NCBI GenBank assembly: GCA_944548615.1
Contig: OX155954.1
Coordinates: 601,335-665,334, forward strand
From: Micropterix aruncella
Lineage: Eukaryota > Arthropoda > Insecta > Lepidoptera > Micropterigidae
Reading direction: 5' to 3'
DNA length: 64,000 bases
Each line of letters opens with the position of its first letter. The stretch's first letter is position 1. The position numbers and the translations under genes are program-made. Under the pieces are notes generated by a model. The model saw nothing but the letters and a program-made list of their open reading frames with translations, had not been told where the DNA came from and searched no databases. Below, in pieces: positions 20,917 through 30,215 of this stretch.

Positions 20917-20979
20917 GAATAAAGAAAATCGGAAAGAAAAGCCACTTTGGATCAAGAACGAGAAAACAAAAATAAAAAT

Positions 20980-22765
20980 ATGGATTCGAAAAGCACGCAA
21001 TCCGAAAATCCAAGACCTTCATCGCGCGCCTGGTCAGAGAGCAGCAGAAGAAGCGAGCACGTTCAGGAACTGCGAGCAGCATCTGAAGAACTTCGAAGAG
21101 TGAACCTCCAAAAAGCCAAGAAAAAAGCTGATAAAATTAAATTGGATGCAGAACTGAAAAAAGTGGCTGCGCGGCGCACGGCGCGCAGAGCGGCTGAAGA
21201 AATCGAAGAAGAAGCTGACATGAACCTTCAACGAGCGGCGATGCAGGAAGAACTGGATGCAGCTGAAGAAGACTCGCGGCATGCTATGAGGATGCTGGAA
21301 ATTGTCTCCGAGACCTTCGGGACAGAAACGAGCAGTCGAGGAAATGATCGCGACGTCGCAGGGGACTACACGGCAGCTAGCAGAGTGTCGAGATGGGCCG
21401 AGTATCAAACTCCAGCTGCTGAGACTTCACCAGAACCCTGGGGGGGAACATTCGCAGAAGAAAATGGAGATGCGGCATCAGAAGCGGCACGGCGGCGTGA
21501 AGACGGCGGGCGATCGGAACCGGGCAACGCGGCGGGGCGCGACGGTGGCGGGCGGCGCGGCGAATGCTGGCGGCGCGGCAGCTGCGGACAACGCCAGGGC
21601 GAGAGCAGAGACCAAGGCGGTGTCGGCGGCGGCGGTAAAGGCCGCCGCTGATACAGACCCGGGTACGAGCAGCGACGGAATTAGCAGCTCGAGCGAAAAA
21701 ATGATAAAAGAGGTATGTAAGATTTTTTCTGTAGCGTCCACAAAACCGCATTTTGCAAAAGAGTTACCTTCATTTCACGGGAATCCTTTAGAATTCGTAG
21801 CCTTCAAAGCTATCTTCAAACAGTCGACAGACGTAATGCATTTAAATGATGCACAAAACTTATTGCGTCTGCAGACAGCATTAAAGGGTAGAGCACGCGA
21901 GGCAGTGACAGGCTTGCTTTTAAGTCCTGACAACGTGACAAATATCATGACCACGTTAGAGGCGCTATTCGGTAATACGAATTTAATTATTCAGAGAACG
22001 ATAGCGGATTTGAGGAGAGAAAAAGGGTTATCTGATAGTCTAGATGCAGACGGTTTAATGCGATTTGCGTGCCAGATAAAAAATCTGGTCGCGACCGTAA
22101 AATCGGTAAATAAATTAGAACATCTTTATAATCCAGACTTATTGGCTTCACTTGTGGCAAAATTGCCAAAGAACTTATTAACTCTGTGGCTAGCTGACAG
22201 GGGAAGGGTTGGTTTAAACGATCCGGTATTAGTTTATTTCGCATTATGGTTAGAGAAATTAGCGATCAGCGCACAAGACGCCGGTCTATGTACCGCCGAG
22301 CTTCCTAGGAAAAGTTATGATAACCCGCGAGACAAGAGACAGAAAGAAACGGGCTCTAAAAAATATATTTTACATACCCAGGGCAAGGAGGAACCTAAGT
22401 GCCCTCGGTGTGAGAAATCCCATTATTTAAATAAATGTGAAGAATTTAAAAATCTAACTTTAGCAAGCCGCTGGGATGAGATAAAGAAAATGCGTAGGTG
22501 TTTCAAATGTTTAGGGCACAACCACGGCCGAAAATCGTGTTCGGCGTATAAACGGTTTCCAAAGGGCAAATATCATTATCTGCTGACCGCCCCGCCGCCC
22601 GCAAACGAGGCGGACATCGCGGCGGCGCCGCGCGCGAGCTCCGAGGTAGTGGCGAACGCGGTATCTGGAAATCAGGTCATTCTGCAAGTATTACCGATAA
22701 CCGTGGTTGGGACCAGGGGTAGAAAAACATTATATGCGTTGTTAGACGCAGGCGCGACTGTTTAA
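20980..22765 (+). pseudogene. gag: BEL gag plus start of protease, copy 1, frameshifted
   Basis: Gag of the first BEL copy. The ATG at 20980 opens an Ala/Glu/Arg-rich, coiled-coil-like N-terminal region. Compared with copy 2, five bases (CGTCC) are missing after 21535, inside a GCG-rich tract. The frame is lost there and the downstream gag (capsid-like SFHGNPLEFVAFKAIFKQ, two zinc knuckles, protease DAGATV) continues in another frame to a TAA at 22763-22765. No full-length Gag can be made without frameshifting. Everything else is nearly identical to copy 2. Confidence 0.9.
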
Positions 22766-25345
22766 CTCATCGATCAGGGCGTGGCAATAGAACTAGGGAT
22801 TCGAGGCCCGACGCAGGGATTACAGCTCTCTGGAATCGGGAATATGAGAGAGAGTAATAGCAGTGCCGAAGCGGTGTCCTTCAAAGTAAGGGGAGATTTA
22901 GGTAAGAAGGAGTACGTAGTACGAGCTTACAGCGTAGCCTCGCTAAATCTACCGGAGGTCAAAAGCGTGATAAGTGCGCAGAGGCCGATCGGAGGGATGG
23001 TGCGTTCGACTCAGGCGACGGCCGTAAAACCTGACCTGCTCCTGGGAGCTAATTGTTGGGAACTGATAGTCTCTAGAGGATTAAAAATGGTAGACGGGGG
23101 CCTATCGGTATCTAAAACACTCCTGGGGTGGGTGGCTATCGGCGGCAATAACACTCTCGAACGAGAAAATAGGTACCCGGCGCTATGCTTAAATCAGGAA
23201 AAGGAACCTTCTTTAGATAAATTACTTGAAGAAAATCTGAAGCTAGAGTACGATTGGCCACAGAAAAAGCGAAAGCTTCAGGCCGATGTTAGGGCTGAAA
23301 AAATCTTAGAAGATACTACTTCTTTAAAAAATGGAGTCTGGGAAACAGGTCTGTTATGGAAAGAGGTTAACTTTTCCGTACCAGATAACCGAGACATGGC
23401 AATGACTCGGCTGAGGTCAGTGGAACGGAAAATGGACTCCGACCGTCTTTATGGAGAAAAATACTGCCAGCAGATAGAGAGATATCTAGCTGAGGGGTAT
23501 GCTTCGGAAGTCGAGGAAAAACAATTAAAAAACCGCCCTCGAGTGTTATTTCTTCCGCACCTGGGGGTTATTCACCCCGCGAAGAAAGACAAAATTCGTG
23601 TCGTTCACGACGCTGCGTCCTCAGGCGCAGGCGGATCACTGAATAGCATGTTATTAGGTGGACCGGACTATTTAAATAGCATATTAGGAATTTTATTACG
23701 ATTCCGTGAAAATGCAATCGCTTTCACGGCCGACATACGAGATATGTATCTTCGGATAAAAGTGAGAGAGGAAGATAGCTTCAGTCAGCTGTTTCTCTGG
23801 CGAGGTTTCCAGCGTGAAAGTCCTCCAAAAATATTAAAAATGGACTGTCTAATATTCGGTAGTTGTAGCTCCCCGGCCTCCGCGATCTACGTAAAAAATA
23901 AAAACGCTGCTCGGTTTCAGGACCAGTACCCAGCGGCTGTAAAAATAATAGAGCGCGATTCGTACGTTGATGATTTGCTGTCGGGAGTAGACACGTTAGA
24001 GGAAGCAAAACAAGTCATCAGGGAAATTAATTTGATTCATAAAGCTGGGAATTTCACTATGTCCGGTTGGGCTTCAAATAAAAACGAGGCTTTAACCGGG
24101 ATACCAGAAGAAAACCGCGCGCTCGCGCAAGTATCTCTGGAAAAGGGTGAGTTGACGTCACAACGTATATTAGGCTTGACGTGGATACCTGCCTCTGATC
24201 AGTTAGCATTTAATGTGAGCATGGACCGCCTCAGCGAAGATCTGACGACGGGAAATAAGATTCCGTCGAAGCGGGACGCGCTAAAATTAATAATGAAGCT
24301 GTGGGATCCAATGGGTGCGCTTTCACCGCTCACTATAAGAGCTAAACTGATCATGCAGCAGGTATGGAGTAACCGAGTGGCCTGGGACGACGAGATCCCG
24401 GGCGAGGTAGTTAAATATTGGCTCCGGTGGTTGCAAGAACTGAGATTAGCGCAAGGTGTGCGAATCGCACGTTACAATGGCGCTACCAAACAGGCAGGTG
24501 AAAAAAGGCAATTGCACGTATTCTGCGATTCGTCCGAAAAGGCGATGTGCGCTGTTGCATATGTTAGGATCACAGGCTGTAGCGGCGAGCACAAGGTATC
24601 CTTTATGGCTAGCAAAACTCGAGTGGCACCTTTGAAAGGCAAACTGACAATCCCCAGGTTAGAACTGACTGCGGCGCTGCTAGGTGCTGAACTGGCCTCA
24701 AAAATAAAACAAGAAAGCGCATTAAGTTTCGATGACGTCTTTATGTGGACAGACTCTAAAAATGTGTGGTGGTGGATTTTGTCACAAAAGGAATGTCACC
24801 TCCAGTTTGTAGCCAATAGACTAGGTGTGATCGATGAGCTCACGTCTCCAAGACAGTGGCATTGGTTAGCAGGGAGCGACAACCCCGCTGATGATGGCAC
24901 ACGGAATACCACCAAGATAGATTTAAGCCCGGAAGGTAGATGGTTCGCGGGACCTGCTTTCTTGCGTGGCAGTAGAGAACACTGGCCGCTCCAGGAGCAA
25001 ACCGATCCGAAACCGGAAGAGAGAGCATTGTTAGAATTTAAGACAAAACTTGTACTAACAACGACAGGAAAAAATGAAAGCGTAATTGACATAGGAAGAT
25101 TTTCCCAGTACATGCGGGCGAGTCGAACCATGGCATATGTGACAAAATTTATAGATCTGTGTAGAAAAAAAAACACGTCAAGAGTACTCGAAAGCGACGA
25201 TATCGCAACCGGAAAAAAAATTCTGATCAAGGAATCACAACATCGAATTTTCGCACACGAGATAGACCTGATACGTCATCAGAAAATATTGCCGAAAGAC
25301 AGCCGTCTGTTCGGATTGAACGCGTATATCGACGCGGAAGGGTGA
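22766..25345 (+). CDS. pol: BEL pol block 1, copy 1: rest of protease, RT, RNase H
   Basis: This frame continues directly after the gag TAA and has no ATG of its own near the start, so it needs stop readthrough or another bypass. Residue numbers count from 22766. The protease remainder (LIDQG...) comes first. The RT has motif A Asp at about 323 (TADIRDMY) and the catalytic YVDD at 400-403. A BEL-type RNase H follows with FCDSSEKAM (Asp ~588) and TDSKNVWWW, then NPADDGTRN, the family's post-RNase H landmark. It ends at an in-frame TGA (25343-25345) just before the integrase. Copy 2 is the same except Gln versus Lys in DWP(Q/K)KKRK. Confidence 0.92.
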   Translation, partial: LIDQGVAIELGIRGPTQGLQLSGIGNMRESNSSAEAVSFKVRGDLGKKEYVVRAYSVASLNLPEVKSVISAQRPIGGMVRSTQATAVKPDLLLGANCWELIVSRGLKMVDGGLSVSKTLLGWVAIGGNNTLERENRYPALCLNQEKEPSLDKLLEENLKLEYDWPQKKRKLQADVRAEKILEDTTSLKNGVWETGLLWKEVNFSVPDNRDMAMTRLRSVERKMDSDRLYGEKYCQQIERYLAEGYASEVEEKQLKNRPRVLFLPHLGVIHPAKKDKIRVVHDAASSGAGGSLNSMLLGGPDYLNSILGILLRFRENAIAFTADIRDMYLRIKVREEDSFSQLFLWRGFQRESPPKILKMDCLIFGSCSSPASAIYVKNKNAARFQDQYPAAVKIIERDSYVDDLLSGVDTLEEAKQVIREINLIHKAGNFTMSGWASNKNEALTGIPEENRALAQVSLEKGELTSQRILGLTWIPASDQLAFNVSMDRLSEDLTTGNKIPSKRDALKLIMKLWDPMGALSPLTIRAKLIMQQVWSNRVAWDDEIPGEVVKYWLRWLQELRLAQGVRIARYNGATKQAGEKRQLHVFCDSSEKAMCAVAYVRITGCSGEHKVSFMASKTRVAPLKGKLTIPRLELTAALLGAELASKIKQESALSFDDVFMWTDSKNVWWWILSQKECHLQFVANRLGVIDELTSPRQWHWLAGSDNPADDGTRNTTKIDLSPEGRWFAGPAFLRGSREHWPLQEQTDPKPEERALLEFKTKLVLTTTGKNESVIDIGRFSQYMRASRTMAYVTKFIDLCRKKNTSRVLESDDIATGKKILIKESQHRIFAHEIDLIRHQKILPKDSRLFGLNAYIDAEG

Positions 25346-26575
25346 ATACGGCTAGGAGGTCGGATCGAAAATGCTAAAGACACACCTTTCGACACAAAAA
25401 GGCCATATATATTACACGGTAAGGATAGATTCACGGTGTTACTCGTGAAACATTTACACGAGGTTAATGCTCACGGCGGCGCTGAATTAATTTTATCAGT
25501 GCTAAGAGAACAGTTTTGGGTCATTGGAGCGCGACAAACGGTGAAAAAGATCTCACGAGAATGTGTCTATTGCACTATCCGGCGCGCGAAGCCTATGACC
25601 GCGCAAATGGGCCAACTCCCATTCGCGCGAATAACCACCCGAAGGCGCTGTTTCCACACTGTAGGTTTGGACGCCTTTGGGCCGTTTTTCGTCACTAATC
25701 GAAAGAAAGTGGAAAAACGATATGGTTTACTCTTCACTTGTTTCAACACGAGAGCGACCCATATCGAACTAGCTGGAGATTTGTCAACCAGCTCGGCCCT
25801 GTTAGCTAAAAGACGTTTTATAGCAGCCAGGGGGAAGCCGCGGGAAATTATGAGCGACAATGCCACTGGTTTCCGCGGTGCGGACGCTGAATTAAAAAAA
25901 GTTTTGTCAGCTATCGACAACCATGAAATAAGGGATCGTCTAAGTGCCGACGAGATTAACTGGAGTTTCTCCCCTCCTTCAGGACCCCATTTCGGTGGAG
26001 TTTGGGAGAGTCAGATAAAAACGGCAAAAAAATCGTTATATGCCATATTAAAGGAGCGAGCACCAAACGAAGATGTGCTGAGAACATTATTATGCGAAGT
26101 CTCAGCGATGATGAACCACAGGCCGCTCACGTATATATCTCTAGATACTCGGGATGAGAGACCACTCACACCTGCTGATTTCCTATTAGGCCATGCAGAT
26201 GATAGTACAGCGGTAGGTCAGAATAATACAACTGAGTTATCTAACAAAAATCACTGGAAACAATCGCAAATACTTGCTGATGCTTTCTGGTACCGTTGGT
26301 CTAAAGAAGTACTTCCATTGTTGGTTAAACGACCTAAGTGGGCGACAAAGGGAACTCCGTTAAAAATCGGAGACTTAGTAGTCCTGTTAGATCCTTCCCT
26401 AGAACGCGGAAGGTGGGCCAGAGGTCGGGTGACTCAAGTTTTCCCTGACAAAACAGGCCAAGTGCGAATAGTAGACCTATTAGTGGACGGGAAAATATAT
26501 AAGCGCCCTGTCAGTAAACTTGTAAAAATACATACAACAGCTGACCAGGCAGAGACAGCTGTCACTAATGTCTAA
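25346..26575 (+). CDS. pol: BEL integrase block, copy 1
   Basis: The same frame resumes after the TGA and stays open for 409 codons. An H2C2 zinc-binding domain (His36/38/43, Cys73 and Cys76 in CVYC) precedes the integrase core. The core has Asp109 (GLDAFGPF), Asp171 (MSDNATGF) and Glu221 (GPHFGGVWES). The Asp171-Glu221 spacing is longer than the retroviral 35 residues, as is usual in BEL/Pao. The C-terminal region (GDLVVLLDP...RGRWARGRV...RPVSKLVKI) matches the DUF5641-like tail of BEL proteins. One difference from copy 2: Lys instead of Ile in LLA(K/I)RRF. No envelope frame follows. Confidence 0.92.
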   Translation: MRLGGRIENAKDTPFDTKRPYILHGKDRFTVLLVKHLHEVNAHGGAELILSVLREQFWVIGARQTVKKISRECVYCTIRRAKPMTAQMGQLPFARITTRRRCFHTVGLDAFGPFFVTNRKKVEKRYGLLFTCFNTRATHIELAGDLSTSSALLAKRRFIAARGKPREIMSDNATGFRGADAELKKVLSAIDNHEIRDRLSADEINWSFSPPSGPHFGGVWESQIKTAKKSLYAILKERAPNEDVLRTLLCEVSAMMNHRPLTYISLDTRDERPLTPADFLLGHADDSTAVGQNNTTELSNKNHWKQSQILADAFWYRWSKEVLPLLVKRPKWATKGTPLKIGDLVVLLDPSLERGRWARGRVTQVFPDKTGQVRIVDLLVDGKIYKRPVSKLVKIHTTADQAETAVTNV

Positions 26576-26916
26576 GTGGAAAAAGCGAAAGTCTATTCGA
26601 CACAGTAGAAAATAAAAATAGTCTAGCTAGAATTTAAAAGTGAAAACGCAAGTTGACGTTTGTCTCGTAAGAGATGAAAACGAAAGTTAACGGAAAGCGG
26701 TACGTATCCTAAGTAGAATAATGAGAAATTCTCATAGGTTGAATGATAAACGATCTGTCACCTCACTAGACCAATAAGAAAAATTGAACATAACATTTAG
26801 CTAAGTAGAATCCCATAGGTGGATGAGTAAAAAATAAGACTGGATTATGAAAATAAAATGTAAATTAGGTAAACCAAATAGATGGAGACAGGAGCCAATG
26901 AGGCTCAGAGCCCATT
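26576..26916 (+). other. BEL 3' non-coding region, copy 1
   Basis: A-rich, without an envelope-like frame. It contains several AAGTAGAAT / TCATAGGTTGA-type short repeats and leads into the polypurine tract. Confidence 0.7.
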
Positions 26917-26930
26917 GGGGGGGGGGGGAA
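26917..26930 (+). other. Polypurine tract, copy 1
   Basis: Twelve G followed by AA, directly abutting the TG of the middle LTR. This is the expected position of the plus-strand primer for reverse transcription. Confidence 0.85.
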
Positions 26931-28341
26931 TGGTTCAGAATATTCGACAGAGCGGACGCCAACGCCGATAAATCTTCCCAAAAAGTGAGACCCTCTTACA
27001 AAGGGTAGGAAACATAATTAGTCACGGACGCCGAGGATATGAGATTCCTTGAAAAATAGCTGATAACTCAAAGGAAAGGACAGAAAGGGGCTATAAAATA
27101 AACGAGCTGCCGACCCTGAAACGCGAAACTTTGGCGACCGACCACCGTTTCCATTCAAAATAAATCGTGAGAAAGACTCCTTAGCAGCACATGGTAACGA
27201 TAAATTACGAGCAAGGCGACGGGCAAAAGACTACGAAATAAAAACCGTGGACGTTACAAAAAATCATACATACTCCAAATCCCACAATTAACCCTAGAAA
27301 TAATATAGCTTAAAATGTAAAGAAAATTGCATGATTAATTAATTTAAGCATAGCATATAGTATTTCGTTTAATGTAAAGTAAAGCGCTAGGAGAGACAAC
27401 TTAATTAGCCTAATTAACGATCTAACATTAATATTAACTTGTTACTATTGATCGGAAACTAACCTATGTTTAAGACAATGTGTACTCGTGAAAGGTGGCG
27501 TTTGCGACGAGAATAATAATAATAATAATAATAATGCTTTATTTAAGAGAAAGTAGTACAAAAATTATGTCTTAAAAACTACCCAACTAGGTTAATGCCT
27601 GTACTAGGGTAGATTCTTTTCTTTTAAGTTAAGCAAATAATATGTCTATAAAATGTTTAAATGTAAGACAGAGACAACTAGTGTATTTGCTTCTCGCTCT
27701 AGCATGCAAGCGAGGAAGCATGATCGCGATGTCTCTTTCAAACGGGGTTGCATCTGTTTAGGCGCCCTGTCTCGTGATTGGATAATACGTGTGCGGTGCA
27801 TTTATGGGGGTGTGTTTAGAAATTTTTGGAAGGAGATAGACCAATGAAAGGTAAGGGCGGTCGCTATCTTAAAAAAAATGTAAGGCGATCGAGGGCAGAA
27901 AAGAGCGAAAGCTTCAGTTGTAAATTGGCAAAGGGTCAGCGTGAACGCGCCGCGATCCAAGCACCGGGACTTAGTAGTAAATTATAAGTACTCGGAACTC
28001 AATGTAAAAGTAAAGATAAGTGACCGAATAAAAGAAAGTCTCGCGAATAAAAAGTGTTTATTTTCGACGGAAGCTTATCCTGCGTGACCTGAGGAAAGTG
28101 AGGTTCTATCACGGAAGCCTCTCGCCGAACTAATTTCCTTGTGAGGTTGGAATCCACCACTCGTTCGAGACAACCACCCCTGAGAGAAAAACCAACCTAG
28201 CTGGTGAGTGATTACCATTTGAATACAGTCCAAGGTGAAAACCGTTGAAGATAATCGAAGGGGTAATTACCCAGCACAAAAGGGGTCGCGTAAATTCACA
28301 AGTTAAGTGGGTTTATGCAAACCGGGTAAAAATCCCAACCA
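26931..28341 (+). mobile_element. BEL/Pao LTR 2 (shared middle LTR)
   Basis: A 1411-bp copy serving as 3' LTR of copy 1 and 5' LTR of copy 2. No target duplication sits beside it: the polypurine tract abuts it on the left and a primer-binding site follows on the right. TATAAAA lies at 27092-27098. I noticed no difference from LTR 3. Confidence 0.95.
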
Positions 28342-28344
28342 TCG

Positions 28345-28361
28345 TGGTCCTCCGTCAAGCC
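28345..28361 (+). other. Candidate primer-binding site, copy 2
   Basis: The same TGGTCCTCCGTCAAGCC as in copy 1, three bases after LTR 2. Confidence 0.55.
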
Positions 28362-28424
28362 GAATAAAGAAAATCGGAAAGAAAAGCGACTTTGGATCAA
28401 GAACGAGAAAACAAAAATAAAAAT

Positions 28425-30215
28425 ATGGATTCGAAAAGCACGCAATCCGAAAATCCAAGACCTTCATCGCGCGCCTGGTCAGAGAGCAGCAGAAGAAGCG
28501 AGCACGTTCAGGAACTGCGAGCAGCATCTGAAGAACTTCGAAGAGTGAACCTCCAAAAAGCCAAGAAAAAAGCTGATAAAATTAAATTGGATGCAGAACT
28601 GAAAAAAGTGGCTGCGCGGCGCACGGCGCGCAGAGCGGCTGAAGAAATCGAAGAAGAAGCTGACATGAACCTTCAACGAGCGGCGATGCAGGAAGAACTG
28701 GATGCAGCTGAAGAAGACTCGCGGCATGCTATGAGGATGCTGGAAATTGTCTCCGAGACCTTCGGGACAGAAACGAGCAGTCGAGGAAATGATCGCGACG
28801 TCGCAGGGGACTACACGGCAGCTAGCAGAGTGTCGAGATGGGCCGAGTATCAAACTCCAGCTGCTGAGACTTCACCAGAACCCTGGGGGGGAACATTCGC
28901 AGAAGAAAATGGAGATGCGGCATCAGAAGCGGCACGGCGGCGTGAAGACGGCGGGCGATCGGAACCGGGCAACGCGGCGGCGTCCGGCGCGACGGTGGCG
29001 GGCGGCGCGGCGAATGCTGGCGGCGCGGCAGCTGCGGACAACGCCAGGGCGAGAGCAGAGACCAAGGCGGTGTCGGCGGCGGCGGTAAAGGCCGCCGCTG
29101 ATACAGACCCGGGTACGAGCAGCGACGGAATTAGCAGCTCGAGCGAAAAAATGATAAAAGAGGTATGTAAGATTTTTTCTGTAGCGTCCACAAAACCGCA
29201 TTTTGCAAAAGAGTTACCTTCATTTCACGGGAATCCTTTAGAATTCGTAGCCTTCAAAGCTATCTTCAAACAGTCGACAGACGTAATGCATTTAAATGAT
29301 GCACAAAACTTATTGCGTCTGCAGACAGCATTAAAGGGTAGAGCACGCGAGGCAGTGACAGGCTTGCTTTTAAGTCCTGACAACGTGACAAATATCATGA
29401 CCACGTTAGAGGCGCTATTCGGTAATACGAATTTAATTATTCAGAGAACGATAGCGGATTTGAGGAGAGAAAAAGGGTTATCTGATAGTCTAGATGCAGA
29501 CGGTTTAATGCGATTTGCGTGCCAGATAAAAAATCTGGTCGCGACCGTAAAATCGGTAAATAAATTAGAACATCTTTATAATCCAGACTTATTGGCTTCA
29601 CTTGTGGCAAAATTGCCAAAGAACTTATTAACTCTGTGGCTAGCTGACAGGGGAAGGGTTGGTTTAAACGATCCGGTATTAGTTTATTTCGCATTATGGT
29701 TAGAGAAATTAGCGATCAGCGCACAAGACGCCGGTCTATGTACCGCCGAGCTTCCTAGGAAAAGTTATGATAACCCGCGAGACAAGAGACAGAAAGAAAC
29801 GGGCTCTAAAAAATATATTTTACATACCCAGGGCAAGGAGGAACCTAAGTGCCCTCGGTGTGAGAAATCCCATTATTTAAATAAATGTGAAGAATTTAAA
29901 AATCTAACTTTAGCAAGCCGCTGGGATGAGATAAAGAAAATGCGTAGGTGTTTCAAATGTTTAGGGCACAACCACGGCCGAAAATCGTGTTCGGCGTATA
30001 AACGGTTTCCAAAGGGCAAATATCATTATCTGCTGACCGCCCCGCCGCCCGCAAACGAGGCGGACATCGCGGCGGCGCCGCGCGCGAGCTCCGAGGTAGT
30101 GGCGAACGCGGTATCTGGAAATCAGGTCATTCTGCAAGTATTACCGATAACCGTGGTTGGGACCAGGGGTAGAAAAACATTATATGCGTTGTTAGACGCA
30201 GGCGCGACTGTTTAA
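28425..30215 (+). CDS. gag: BEL gag plus start of protease, copy 2, intact
   Basis: 596 codons from the ATG at 28425 to TAA at 30213-30215. Gag packages the element's RNA and enzymes into particles. Order: Ala/Glu/Arg-rich coiled-coil-like N terminus (about 20-115), Ala/Gly-rich linker (about 165-235), capsid-like segment starting ELPSFHGNPLEFVAFKAIF, two zinc knuckles at residues ~476 (CPRCEKSHYLNKC, C-x2-C-x3-H-x4-C) and ~509 (CFKCLGHNHGRKSC, C-x2-C-x4-H-x4-C), and the aspartic-protease active site LLDAGATV with Asp591. The stop falls right after that motif, so Gag alone would carry a truncated, inactive protease. The frame could also start 11 codons earlier at TTG, but ATG is preferred. 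Confidence 0.93.
   Translation: MDSKSTQSENPRPSSRAWSESSRRSEHVQELRAASEELRRVNLQKAKKKADKIKLDAELKKVAARRTARRAAEEIEEEADMNLQRAAMQEELDAAEEDSRHAMRMLEIVSETFGTETSSRGNDRDVAGDYTAASRVSRWAEYQTPAAETSPEPWGGTFAEENGDAASEAARRREDGGRSEPGNAAASGATVAGGAANAGGAAAADNARARAETKAVSAAAVKAAADTDPGTSSDGISSSSEKMIKEVCKIFSVASTKPHFAKELPSFHGNPLEFVAFKAIFKQSTDVMHLNDAQNLLRLQTALKGRAREAVTGLLLSPDNVTNIMTTLEALFGNTNLIIQRTIADLRREKGLSDSLDADGLMRFACQIKNLVATVKSVNKLEHLYNPDLLASLVAKLPKNLLTLWLADRGRVGLNDPVLVYFALWLEKLAISAQDAGLCTAELPRKSYDNPRDKRQKETGSKKYILHTQGKEEPKCPRCEKSHYLNKCEEFKNLTLASRWDEIKKMRRCFKCLGHNHGRKSCSAYKRFPKGKYHYLLTAPPPANEADIAAAPRASSEVVANAVSGNQVILQVLPITVVGTRGRKTLYALLDAGATV

Noticed and set aside
21034..21408. 124-codon minus-strand frame opposite gag (also 28479-28853)
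   Set aside because: Shadow of the Glu/Arg/Ala-rich gag coding strand.
26576..26916. Envelope gene after BEL pol (errantivirus-like)
   Set aside because: Only ~340 bp of A-rich sequence with stops; no signal peptide or transmembrane frame.
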